Below the pieces are notes generated by a model that was not told the DNA's origin, did not search any database, and saw only the letters and a program-made list of their open reading frames with translations. This document shows positions 34,354-41,661 of a stretch of 64,000 nt of DNA, piece after piece. How positions within the stretch are numbered: position 1 is the stretch's first letter; each line of letters starts with the position of its first letter. The position numbers and the translations under genes were made by a program. The stretch covers positions 66,029-130,028 of the forward strand of contig JBEBXK010000006.1 of assembly GCA_040391605.1 (NCBI GenBank), in the 5' to 3' direction. Source of the DNA: Vulgatibacter incomptus_A. Lineage in GTDB: Bacteria > Myxococcota > Myxococcia > Myxococcales > Vulgatibacteraceae.

Positions 34354-34460
34354 CGACGCTCCGCGTGACGCGTCGGCCGATGACGTAGTGGAGCGTCTAC
34401 GGAGATCGACCCTTTCACCGACGCTCCGCGTGGCGCCGCCGGCCCGAGACGTAGTGGAGC
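34330..34460. repeat. 65-bp imperfect tandem duplication at the moaC/moaB-moeA junction
   Basis: Copy 1 (34330-34394) and copy 2 (34395-34460) are adjacent and about 85 percent identical by eye, with one single-base length difference. Each copy spans the last codons of the moaC/moaB fusion and the first codons of moeA. The real stop (34415-34417) lies in copy 2 and the real moeA ATG (34353) in copy 1. Confidence 0.9.
34350..34418 (-). CDS. 22-codon relic ORF bridging moaC/moaB and moeA
   Basis: GTG at 34418 overlaps the TGA of the moaC/moaB fusion (GTGA), and this frame ends in a TGA at 34352-34350 that overlaps the moeA ATG (ATGA). It encodes a copy of the MoeA N-terminus (MKGSISVD versus MKESISVD), followed by a frame-shifted copy of the upstream gene's tail ending in HAERR. 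It is therefore a by-product of the tandem duplication. It could keep ribosomes moving from one gene to the next. Whether it is translated cannot be seen from sequence. Confidence 0.5.
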   Translation of the reverse strand: MKGSISVDAPLRHRPTRHAERR

Positions 34461-35311
34461 ACGGTGGGGAAGATCGCGGCGTGGCTCTCGATGACGCCGC
34501 GGCTGCTCCCTGGGAGGGTCACCAGCAGGGTCTCGCCGATCAGCCCGGCGAAGCCACGGGAGAGCATGGCGTAGGGCGTCCGCCGCTGGCCGTAGGCGCG
34601 AGCCGCCTCCATGATCCCGGGGATCTCCCGATCGACCAGGGGGCGCAGCGCCTCGACGGCAAAGTCGTCCGGCGAGAGGCCCGTGCCTCCCACCGTGAAG
34701 ATCAGCTCCGTCCCCCGATCCACCAGCTGGCGGACCTGCGCCAGGAGCGGTTCGGCGCCGCCTGCCAGCCGGAGGTGCTCGGTGATCGCGATCCTGGGAT
34801 CCCGATCCAGCACCTCCGCCAACGCGGCGCCCGCGCGATCCTTCTCACCGGTGAGGGAGATCAGCGCCAGGGACGCAGGCGGCGCCAGACCCTCGTGGAA
34901 GTCGGTCTTCCCTCCGGTCTTCGCCACCAGCCTCAGGGCTTCGATCTCGAGCTCGGAGGTGTGGGGCTTGAGCATGTCGTAGAGGGTGAGCGCAGCCAGC
35001 GACGCGCCGGTGAGCGCCTCCATCTCCACCCCGGTGGGGGCGTTGGAGCGCACCGTGATGCGGACGCGCACCCCCGCCTCTTCGAGGTCATAATCCACCA
35101 TCACGTGGGCGATGGGGATCGAGTGGCAGAAGGGGATCAGCTCGTGGGTCCGCTTGGCAGCCATGATCGCCGCCACCCTCGCGATCTCGAGGGCGTCGCC
35201 CTTCTCGAGCCGTCGATCCCGCAGGGCCCGAAGGGCGGAGGCCGGCATCCTCACGAAGGTCTCGGCGATCGCCTCGCGGTGGGTTTCGCTCTTGGCGCTG
35301 ATGTCTCTCAT
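34415..35311 (-). CDS. Bifunctional MoaC-MoaB/MogA fusion (molybdopterin biosynthesis)
   Basis: A 298-residue fusion. Residues about 1-150 are MoaC (cyclic pyranopterin monophosphate synthase): KGDALEIARVAAIMAAKRT, LIPFCHSIPIAHV and GVEMEALTGASLAALTLYDM are its core motifs, and KTGGKTDFH ends the domain. Residues about 155-290 are a MoaB/MogA molybdopterin adenylyltransferase domain, with TVGGTGLSPDDFAVEAL as the nucleotide-binding motif and LPGSSRGVIES near the end. Fused MoaC-MoaB proteins are known. The ATG at 35311 overlaps the moaE stop (ATGA). The last codons are duplicated downstream. Confidence 0.93.
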   Translation of the reverse strand: MRDISAKSETHREAIAETFVRMPASALRALRDRRLEKGDALEIARVAAIMAAKRTHELIPFCHSIPIAHVMVDYDLEEAGVRVRITVRSNAPTGVEMEALTGASLAALTLYDMLKPHTSELEIEALRLVAKTGGKTDFHEGLAPPASLALISLTGEKDRAGAALAEVLDRDPRIAITEHLRLAGGAEPLLAQVRQLVDRGTELIFTVGGTGLSPDDFAVEALRPLVDREIPGIMEAARAYGQRRTPYAMLSRGFAGLIGETLLVTLPGSSRGVIESHAAIFPTVLHYVSGRRRHAERR

Positions 35312-35751
35312 CGCGGCTCCTCCTTGATCAAGGAGACGCCGTCCAGGTAGACGGCCTCCCCGTCGTCGTAGTGCTCGAGCTTCCAGATCGGCGCCCGTGT
35401 CTTCACCGCTTCGACGGCGTGGCGCAGCGCCGAGAAGGCCGGGTCCCTGTGGGCGGAGCGGACCACGCAGGCGACGCTGGCTTCGCCGACGGAGAGCCTC
35501 CCCATCCGGTGGACCACGCGGCAAAAGAGGATCGGGAAGCGCTCCCGCACCTCGTCCTCGATGGAGGCGAGGACCTTCGGCCCCAGCCTCGTATGGGCCT
35601 CGTAGGTGATCGCGACCACCGGTCGTCCTTCGTTCTGCGCCCGGACCGTCCCCACGAAGATCGCGAGGGCACCCGCCGTCGGATCGTCGCCAGCGCGGAT
35701 CAGCGCTTCCAGGTCGATGGCGGCGGTGGTGAGGTGCGGGTCGATGTCTAT
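35308..35751 (-). CDS. moaE: Molybdopterin synthase catalytic subunit MoaE (start uncertain)
   Basis: Large subunit of molybdopterin synthase, which transfers sulfur from thiocarboxylated MoaD to precursor Z. The core is clear: GALAIFVGTVRAQNEGRPV, VVHRMGRLSVGEASV, RSAHRDPAFSALRHAVEAVKTRAPIWKLE with the catalytic Lys residues. No ATG or GTG lies at the expected beginning. The in-frame candidates are an ATA at 35751 that overlaps the moaD TAG (ATAG), or a TTG at 35847 that would overlap moaD by 100 bp. I give the ATA, about 145 residues matching the family. It is coupled to moaD upstream and to the moaC fusion downstream. Confidence 0.82.
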   Translation of the reverse strand: MDIDPHLTTAAIDLEALIRAGDDPTAGALAIFVGTVRAQNEGRPVVAITYEAHTRLGPKVLASIEDEVRERFPILFCRVVHRMGRLSVGEASVACVVRSAHRDPAFSALRHAVEAVKTRAPIWKLEHYDDGEAVYLDGVSLIKEEPR

Positions 35752-35996
35752 CCCCCGCTCACGGGCGGGAGGAGCGAGACGACGTCCCCTTCTCGCAGGG
35801 GATGGGAAGGGCCGACCAGCTCGTCGTCGACGAGGACCGCGATCCAATCGAAGCGATCGAGGGGCATCTCGATCCCCCAGGCGACCTCCTCGATCACGTG
35901 ACGGACGGTGGGCGCCGAGGGAGCCAGCTCGTACTCGAGCCGCTCGGCCTTGGCGGCGGACTTGAGGTAGCCCATGAACTCGACCTCCACCTTCAT
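35748..35996 (-). CDS. moaD: Molybdopterin synthase sulfur carrier MoaD
   Basis: An 82-residue ubiquitin-fold protein ending in the required Gly-Gly (PPVSGG), the site of adenylation by MoeB and thiocarboxylation. WIAVLVDDELVGPSHPLREGDVVSLLPP is the typical last half, given here in two overlapping segments of the fold. It partners MoaE, whose gene overlaps its stop codon. No MoeB-like activator is in this window. Confidence 0.95.
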   Translation of the reverse strand: MKVEVEFMGYLKSAAKAERLEYELAPSAPTVRHVIEEVAWGIEMPLDRFDWIAVLVDDELVGPSHPLREGDVVSLLPPVSGG

Positions 35997-35998
35997 CT

Positions 35999-37015
35999 TC
36001 AGCCTCCTATCCCCGACATGCGGGTGTGGGTGATCTGCCCATCTCTCCAGGCGTGCCCCGCGGGCTTGATCGCCGCGGCCCGGCGCAGGCCGGCCTCGAT
36101 CGCGGGCTCGTCTCCCGCCCGGGCGGCTTCGGCCAGCGGCACGCTCTGCTCGTACGCGAGGCAGGGGCGCAGCTCACCTCGCGCCGTGAGGCGGAAGCGG
36201 CTGCAGGTGTCGCAGTAGCTCTGCGAGAGCGGAGTGATAAAGCCGAGCACGCCCTTGGCGCCAGGGATCTGCCAGTAGCGGGCGGGGCCGTTGCCCTTGG
36301 GCCCCTCGATCCGCACGATGCCGAGCCTGGACTCCAGCCGCCGGCGCTGCTCGCTCAGATCCACGAAGCGCCCGGCGATGCCGGCGGCGGCGCCCTCGCC
36401 GATGGGCATCAGCTCCAGGAAGCGGACGATCAGATCGTTGCCGCGCGTGAGCTCGGCCCAGGCGTCGATCTCGTCCTCGTTCATCCCCCGCAGGACCACC
36501 ACGTTGATCTTGATCGGCCGGAGGCCAGCCGCTGCGGCCAGGCGGATCCCCTCCCAGACCTCATCGAGCCTCCCTCTGCCGGTGATCGCCAGGAAGCGAT
36601 CGGGGCGCAGCGAGTCGGCGCTCACCGTGAGGCGATCGAGGCCGGCGGCGGCGAGGGCTTCCGCGTGGCGGGCGAGGAGGACGCCGTTGGTGGTCAGGGC
36701 CACCTCCCGCGCCGTGGTCTCCGCCCTCAGCCGGCCGATCAGCTCCGCCACTCGAGGTCTTAGGAGCGGCTCGCCGCCGGTGATGCGGATGTGATCGACG
36801 CCGAGGCGGGAGGCCACCCGCACCACCCGGACGATCTCGTCGAAGGAGAGGGTCTCCTCTCTGGCGCAGAAACCCCTGCTGCCCTCGGGCAGGCAGTAGG
36901 CGCAGCGCAGGTTGCAGCGATCGGTCACCGAGACCCGCAGGCTCTTCAGCCGACGTCCGCAGGAGTCCACCAGCCCCGGCAGGCCGAGGTCGATCGGCAG
37001 GGGTTCAGGAGGCAT
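35999..37015 (-). CDS. moaA: GTP 3',8-cyclase MoaA (radical SAM)
   Basis: A 338-residue radical SAM enzyme performing the first step of molybdopterin synthesis from GTP. C34-x3-C38-x2-C41 (in TDRCNLRCAYC) binds the SAM cluster; the second, GTP-binding cluster uses YCDTCSRFRLT and the distal Cys of ELRPCL. The RITGGEPLLR motif binds SAM, and the C-terminus ends GIGG, the Gly-Gly tail needed for activity. Its start overlaps mobA by 11 bp and its stop is 2 bp before moaD. Confidence 0.97.
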   Translation of the reverse strand: MPPEPLPIDLGLPGLVDSCGRRLKSLRVSVTDRCNLRCAYCLPEGSRGFCAREETLSFDEIVRVVRVASRLGVDHIRITGGEPLLRPRVAELIGRLRAETTAREVALTTNGVLLARHAEALAAAGLDRLTVSADSLRPDRFLAITGRGRLDEVWEGIRLAAAAGLRPIKINVVVLRGMNEDEIDAWAELTRGNDLIVRFLELMPIGEGAAAGIAGRFVDLSEQRRRLESRLGIVRIEGPKGNGPARYWQIPGAKGVLGFITPLSQSYCDTCSRFRLTARGELRPCLAYEQSVPLAEAARAGDEPAIEAGLRRAAAIKPAGHAWRDGQITHTRMSGIGG

Positions 37016-37640
37016 GGGCAGATCGTTGGCCGGCTATGAAGCGGCGGTGGTCGTCGGGCGTGTTGAGGTTCTCGAAGATCCGCGGACCGCCCAGCTCCTG
37101 GTCGGAGACGGTGTGGACCCGAAGGCCCGGCCGTCGCAGGCTGGTCGAGAGGCAGCGGCTCCCCTCGCGGATGGACGCGCGGAAAATCGGCGCCAGGCTG
37201 CGACGGTAGAAGCCACAGGTGACTTGCAGCTTCTCCGCCGAGAGAGCGACGGTGGCGTCGGCGGCTGGGGCATGGAGCGATCGCAGCCGATCGAAGGCGA
37301 TGAGCGCAGCGGCGTCCATGCCAGGGACATCGGTGGCGAGGAGGAAGGCGAAGGGGCGATCCAACCTCTCGAGGGCGTCGGCCATGGCGGCGAGCGGACC
37401 CGCGTCCGGACTTCGATCGGGGAGGAAGCGGGCGGCGGCGCCGAGGAGCGGCGCGAGCTTGCGGATGTCCTCCTTTCCCGCCACCAGCACCCAGGGCGCG
37501 CCGAAGGCGTCGTCCAGCGCGCGATAGGCCCGCGCCACCATCGGCTCGCCGTCGATCGGCAGTAGCCGCTTATCCCGCCCCATCCTCGTCGACCGCCCCC
37601 CGGCGAGGAGCAGCCCCCTGACGTCTTCGTTGTTGCCCAC
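37005..37640 (-). CDS. mobA: Molybdenum cofactor guanylyltransferase MobA
   Basis: A 211-residue nucleotidyltransferase that attaches GMP to Mo-molybdopterin, giving the MGD/bis-MGD form used by the DMSO-reductase-type enzyme encoded next door. LLLAGGRSTRMGRDKRLLP is the GTP-binding signature, and FLLATDVPGMDAAAL supplies the metal-binding Asp. FENLNTPDDHRRF near the end is typical of MobA. It is the first gene of the operon, which supports bis-MGD being the form needed. Confidence 0.94.
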   Translation of the reverse strand: MGNNEDVRGLLLAGGRSTRMGRDKRLLPIDGEPMVARAYRALDDAFGAPWVLVAGKEDIRKLAPLLGAAARFLPDRSPDAGPLAAMADALERLDRPFAFLLATDVPGMDAAALIAFDRLRSLHAPAADATVALSAEKLQVTCGFYRRSLAPIFRASIREGSRCLSTSLRRPGLRVHTVSDQELGGPRIFENLNTPDDHRRFIAGQRSAHAS

Positions 37641-37987
37641 GCGCGCTCTCCCGACCGCAGGCAGCGGCCCGATGCGAATCCCACCCCGCGAAAGCTGCGC
37701 GCCAAGGAGCGGCAGCCTGGCCCTGCGCCACGGAAGGCGAGGGCAGGGTGGGAGCTGAGGCTAGGGCCTCGCGGGGGCGGCGCGCGCGGCCGGCCTTCGG
37801 GCGGTTGTTGAGAACCATGCGGATCGCCCAATTGCAGGTCTGGGGAGCCCCGCAGGACACGGTCGGGCCGATCGCCGAGGAGCTGGATTGGCTCGGCCCG
37901 AAGCAGCTCCCTGCCGATCGACTGCGCCTCCAGGTCGCGATGTGTTTCGGCGAACGAGGCTACGGAAGGGCTGCTCGATAGCTCACA
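37641..37987. other. Intergenic region upstream of mobA
   Basis: This 347-bp gap should contain the Moco operon promoter, but none is obvious by eye. A 54-codon plus-strand frame (37817-37981) starts like the N-terminus of a zinc-type quinone oxidoreductase (MRIAQLQVWG), but it lacks further family signatures and may be a decayed fragment or chance. Confidence 0.35.
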
Positions 37988-38395
37988 TTATCCGGCGGGG
38001 ATGTTCCAGAGATCCCAGTCGATCCTCGCGTGCGACGGCTCGTCCACCGCCGTCCGCTGTCGGTCGCTGATCCCCCGCTGGACCGCGATCTTCTGGAACC
38101 TCTCGTATGCGGCCACGTCGCCGACGTAGACGCACCCACAATCGTCCCCGTCCGCGTAGGTGAAGAAGGTACCCCGGTTGCTCTCATGGGCCACGATCCG
38201 ATTCTGCGTGAGCCCATGGAGCTCCCGGGTCTTCTCCGGCGTGTCCGCCTTCCGCTCCTGGAAGCCGGCCGCCTTCAGCGCGCTGACGACGTCCCCCTTC
38301 CCGCCGGTTGGCTGCGACTCCTTCTGCCCGTGAGCGCAAGACGAGATCAGAATGAATCCAAAGAGCGGCAACATCGCCTTGATCGACTTCGACAT
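37988..38395 (-). CDS. Small lipoprotein of unknown function
   Basis: A 135-residue protein with a lipoprotein signal ending LISSC (Cys20). The mature part is hydrophilic with a Cys pair (DDCGCVYVGD) in the middle and a Trp-rich end (ARIDWDLWNIPAG). The family is unrecognised. ATG 38395 has AAGGA upstream. It stands apart from mobA and from the gene remnants further upstream. The GDDCGCVYVGDVAAYERFQ segment is conserved-looking but I cannot name it. Confidence 0.7.
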   Translation of the reverse strand: MSKSIKAMLPLFGFILISSCAHGQKESQPTGGKGDVVSALKAAGFQERKADTPEKTRELHGLTQNRIVAHESNRGTFFTYADGDDCGCVYVGDVAAYERFQKIAVQRGISDRQRTAVDEPSHARIDWDLWNIPAG

Positions 38396-38590
38396 GGTTT
38401 CCTTCCCTCGTGGACCCGCGGGGGCAGGCCGTTGACGCCAATGCTTGGGATCGAGCGGGCGCTCTTGCAACGCTGCGGGGCGCCGCGATTGGGGCCCTGC
38501 CGGCGGGAGAGATGCGAGGCGGGGAGCGATCCGGCCAGAGAGCAGGGCGGCGGGTCGGGCTCTGTGATCTCTTCGAGAACGGTTCAAGTA

Positions 38591-38782
38591 GGGCGCGAGG
38601 GGCTCCTCGAGCGCGCGGACGATCCCTGCAATCGATCTGCGAAGACCGTCCGCTTCACACCCGCCGGAGAGAAGAGCCTCCTCGATGGGCCGGAGGTCCT
38701 GCGGTGGCTCGAGGGCGAGCTCGGCGTCCAGCGAATGGCGGCGCTCCGGGACATCCTGCGCCGCCTCGTCGGCCTCCTCTGA
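38591..38782 (+). pseudogene. C-terminal remnant of a MarR-type regulator
   Basis: The last 63 codons of this frame read like the end of a MarR family protein: the wing and dimerisation helix (LLERADDPCNRSAKTVRFTP, then AGEKSLLDGPEVLRWLE, then LGVQRMAALRDILRRL). No wing-helix N-terminus is found upstream in any frame. I infer a 5'-truncated, non-functional gene. The stop at 38780 is followed within 6 bp by a second remnant. Confidence 0.6.
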
Positions 38783-38787
38783 CCCTG

Positions 38788-38859
38788 CTCTCGCAAGCGG
38801 ACGCCGCGCTCTATCGCGCCAAGGACGAGGGACGCGGTCGCGTGGTCGACGCGGCTTGA
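38788..38859 (+). pseudogene. C-terminal remnant of a GGDEF (diguanylate cyclase) domain
   Basis: A 23-codon segment, LSQADAALYRAKDEGRGRVV plus three residues to the stop, matches the standard final helix of GGDEF domains (A-D-x-A-L-Y-x-A-K-x-x-G-R-x-x). Nothing upstream in this frame encodes the rest of the domain. It is a fragment left by deletion or recombination. Confidence 0.65.
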
Positions 38860-38928
38860 TCTCGCTGCGCTCGACGCCAGCGCAGCGATCGATTGTGGGG
38901 GGTGGTTCGCTGGCCTATCCTCCCGCCC

Positions 38929-39903
38929 ATGGGAAAACTGATCGATGGCAAGTGGACGAGCAAGGAATACGAGGCGGACGAGAAGGGCGCCTTCCGGCGG
39001 GAGCAGACGACCTTTCGGGATCGGATCGCGGCGGATGGATTGTCGGACTTCCCTGCGGAAGCCGGGCGCTACCACCTCTACGTCTCCCTCGCCTGCCCCT
39101 GGGCGCATCGCACCTTGATCCTGCGCAAGCTCAGGGGGTTGGAGGACGCGATCTCGGTCTCCGTGGTCGATCCCTACATGGGAGAGGACGGCTGGTTCTT
39201 CTCGGACGCCCCGGGAGCGACGCCGGATCAGGTGAACGGCGCCACCTGGCTCTGGCAGGTTTACGTCAAGGCGCGGCCCGAGATGACGGGGCGGGTGACG
39301 GTGCCGATCCTCTGGGACAAGGTGCGCCAGACGGTGGTGAACAACGAGTCGCGGGAGATCATGCGGATGCTCGACACCCAGCTCGACGCGATCGCGAAGA
39401 ATCGAGTCACGCTCTACCCAGAGGCGCTGCGAGAGATGATCGACGCCGCGATCGGCGGGATGTACGAGACGGTGAACAACGGCGTCTATCGGGCGGGCTT
39501 CGCGTTCACGCAGGCCGCCTATGACGAAGCGGTCTCGGGCCTCTTCGCCGCGCTCGATCGCTACGAGGCGCTCCTGGGAAAGCAGCGCTACCTCTGCGGA
39601 GACTCCCTCACCGAGGCGGATGTCTGTCTCTTCACCACGCTCCTCCGCTTCGATCCCGTCTATTACGTGCACTTCAAATGCAACATCCGGCGGATCTCGG
39701 ACTACCCGGCGCTGTCTGGATATCTGCGTGATATCTACCAGACGGACGGGATCGCCGAGACCTGCAACCTCGACCACATCAAGCAGCACTACTACCGCAG
39801 CCACCCCGCCCTGAACCCCCGCCAGATCGTGCCCAAGGGGCCCGAGATCGATCTGGACGCCCCCCACGGGAGAGCGCACCTCGGCGGAGGGCTCGCCCGA
39901 TAG
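38929..39903 (+). CDS. Glutathionyl-hydroquinone reductase (Xi-class glutathione S-transferase)
   Basis: A 324-residue enzyme of the YqjG/ECM4/PcpF family, which reduces glutathionyl-hydroquinones. The catalytic Cys lies in SLACPWAHRTLI, the CPWA motif that marks the Xi class. NNESREIMRML is the GSH gamma-Glu binding segment and LTEADVCLFTTLLRFDPVYY is typical of the C-terminal helical domain. ATG 38929 gives the usual family length. The presence of the enzyme implies glutathione or a similar thiol is used. It is a single gene, followed by the catalase promoter region. Confidence 0.95.
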   Translation: MGKLIDGKWTSKEYEADEKGAFRREQTTFRDRIAADGLSDFPAEAGRYHLYVSLACPWAHRTLILRKLRGLEDAISVSVVDPYMGEDGWFFSDAPGATPDQVNGATWLWQVYVKARPEMTGRVTVPILWDKVRQTVVNNESREIMRMLDTQLDAIAKNRVTLYPEALREMIDAAIGGMYETVNNGVYRAGFAFTQAAYDEAVSGLFAALDRYEALLGKQRYLCGDSLTEADVCLFTTLLRFDPVYYVHFKCNIRRISDYPALSGYLRDIYQTDGIAETCNLDHIKQHYYRSHPALNPRQIVPKGPEIDLDAPHGRAHLGGGLAR

Positions 39904-39965
39904 CTGCGTGAGAGGGGGGCCCGTCGGAGCCGTTCGAGTCGGTCGCGACGCCCTGATCGTCGATG

Positions 39966-40002
39966 ATAGCCTGGGGCTATCGAATCAATAGGGCATATGT
40001 CT
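39966..40002 (+). promoter_or_regulatory. OxyR-type operator upstream of the catalase gene
   Basis: The layout is ATAG (39966-39969), N7, CTAT (39977-39980), N7, ATAG (39988-39991), N7, GTCT (39999-40002). The known OxyR tetrad is ATAG-N7-CTAT-N7-ATAG-N7-CTAT, so three of the four elements are exact with perfect spacing and the fourth matches two of four bases. The first two elements lie in the palindrome GATAGCC-TGG-GGCTATC. The site is about 90 bp before the catalase ATG, the right place for activating that promoter. Identification by motif only. Confidence 0.75.
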
Positions 40003-40038
40003 TGGCCCTATCGCCTTCCAAAGGTGATCCTCTCGAAG

Positions 40039-40057
40039 TCCGGACATCCTGTCCGGA
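40039..40057 (+). promoter_or_regulatory. Palindromic hairpin in the catalase leader
   Basis: A perfect 8-bp inverted repeat TCCGGACA-TCC-TGTCCGGA lies 16 bp before the GGAGGTGA ribosome site. As RNA it forms a compact stem with a 3-nt loop that could affect message stability or initiation; as DNA it could be a second operator. Confidence 0.5.
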
Positions 40058-40087
40058 AGGATCCCCCTTTGACGGAGGTGAATACAT

Positions 40088-41602
40088 ATGAGGAAGACGG
40101 CGACGATGTTTGCGGCAGCAGGAGTGCTGCTCGCACCGGCCTTCTCGATGGCAGAAAACATGATGACGACCGATCACGGCACACCGGTCGGCGATAACCA
40201 GAACTCGCTGACGGCGGGATCGAACGGCGGCGTCCTGCTCCAGGACTTCCACCTGATCCAGAAGCTGGCCCGCTTCGATCGGGAGCGGATCCCCGAGCGG
40301 GTAGTCCACGCCCGCGGCACCGGCGCCCACGGTGAGTTCGTCAGCGCCGGCGACTTCTCGAAGCTCACCCGCGCCAAGATGCTCTCGGCCTCCGGCAAGA
40401 AGACGCCGATGTTCGTGCGCTTCTCCACGGTGATCCATCCGGCAGGTTCGCCGGAGACCGCCCGCGATCCCCGCGGCTTCGCGCTGAAGTTCTACACGGA
40501 GGAGGGCAACTGGGACATCGTCGGCAACAACCTGCCCATCTTCTTCATCCGGGACGCGATCAAGTTCCCCGACATGATCCATTCCCTCAAGCCGGATCCG
40601 GTGACCAACCACCAGGATCCGAACCGGTTCTTCGACTTCTTCAGCCACCTGCCCGAGTCGACGCATATGCTCACCCGCGTCTACTCCGACCTCGGCACGC
40701 CGGCCACCTATCGGAACATGGACGGCTCGTCCGTCCACGCCTTCAAGTTCGTGAACGCGAAGGGAGAGGTCCGCTACGCCAAGTTCGGCTGGAAGACGAA
40801 GCAGGGCGTGAAGAACCTCACCCTGGATCAGATCCCCGAGGTCCAGGGCAAGGACGCTGCTCACGCCACCCGTGACCTCTACGAAGCCCTCGGCCGCGGC
40901 GACTTCCCGAGCTGGGACTTCTTCGTCCAGATCATCGAGCCGAAGGATCTAGGAAAGTTCTCCTTCGATCCGCTCGACGCCACCAAGGATTGGCCCGAGG
41001 CGGAGATCCCGCCGGTGAAGCTCGGGACCTTCACGTTGAACCGGATCCCCGACAACTTCTTCCAATACACGGAGCAGGTCGCGTTCTCTCCAGGAGTTCT
41101 CCCTCCCGGGGTCGAGCCCAGCGAGGATCGCATGCTCCAGGGCCGGCTCTTCTCCTACGCCGACACGCAGCGTTACCGGCTGGGGGCGAACTACCTCGAC
41201 CTCCCGGTCAACCGTCCGATGGTGCCGGTCTTCACCAACAACCAACACGGCGCGATGAATATGGGCGTGGTGCAGACGGTGGATCCCCACGTGAACTACG
41301 AGCCCAGCATGGTCGCGCCGCTCCCGGCCTCGGATCACACCCGCGTCGTCGGGATGACCCTCACCGGGCCCACCCAGCAGATCGCCATCGCCAAGCAGAA
41401 CCCCTATGGGCAGGCCGGCGACTTCTACCGGGCGCTCAACCCCGGCGATCGCGACAACCTGGTGCGAAACCTCGCCGCCGACCTCGGCCAGGTGAAGTCC
41501 GCCGAGATCCGCGCGCGGATGATCCACCACTTCAAGCAGGCCGACGAGGAGTACGGCCGCCGCCTCGAGGCAGCGATCGGCGCCATGGCCAGGACCGAGT
41601 AG
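40088..41602 (+). CDS. katB: Exported monofunctional haem catalase
   Basis: A 504-residue clade 3-type catalase with a signal peptide (MRKTATMFAAAGVLLAPAFS, cut near SMA-EN), so it probably acts in the periplasm. The catalytic His is in ERVVHARGTGAHG (residue 74), the Asn in VGNNLPIFFIRDAIKFPD, and the haem-ligand Tyr in RLFSYADTQRYRLG. GGAGGTGA precedes the ATG. It is followed by an ankyrin lipoprotein, the same order as katB-ankB of Pseudomonas aeruginosa, where the exported catalase is induced by OxyR and helped by the ankyrin protein. An OxyR-type site lies upstream here too. The symbol is given on that analogy. Confidence 0.95.
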   Translation: MRKTATMFAAAGVLLAPAFSMAENMMTTDHGTPVGDNQNSLTAGSNGGVLLQDFHLIQKLARFDRERIPERVVHARGTGAHGEFVSAGDFSKLTRAKMLSASGKKTPMFVRFSTVIHPAGSPETARDPRGFALKFYTEEGNWDIVGNNLPIFFIRDAIKFPDMIHSLKPDPVTNHQDPNRFFDFFSHLPESTHMLTRVYSDLGTPATYRNMDGSSVHAFKFVNAKGEVRYAKFGWKTKQGVKNLTLDQIPEVQGKDAAHATRDLYEALGRGDFPSWDFFVQIIEPKDLGKFSFDPLDATKDWPEAEIPPVKLGTFTLNRIPDNFFQYTEQVAFSPGVLPPGVEPSEDRMLQGRLFSYADTQRYRLGANYLDLPVNRPMVPVFTNNQHGAMNMGVVQTVDPHVNYEPSMVAPLPASDHTRVVGMTLTGPTQQIAIAKQNPYGQAGDFYRALNPGDRDNLVRNLAADLGQVKSAEIRARMIHHFKQADEEYGRRLEAAIGAMARTE

Positions 41603-41661
41603 CCCCACCCCTTGCGCGGTCCGGGGCGCCTGCGTCGCGCCCCGGACCTGTCGGAGGCCCC

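Noticed and set aside
37817..37981. A 54-codon plus-strand frame starting like a quinone oxidoreductase
   Set aside because: Only about ten residues look familiar; no ribosome site and no further motifs.
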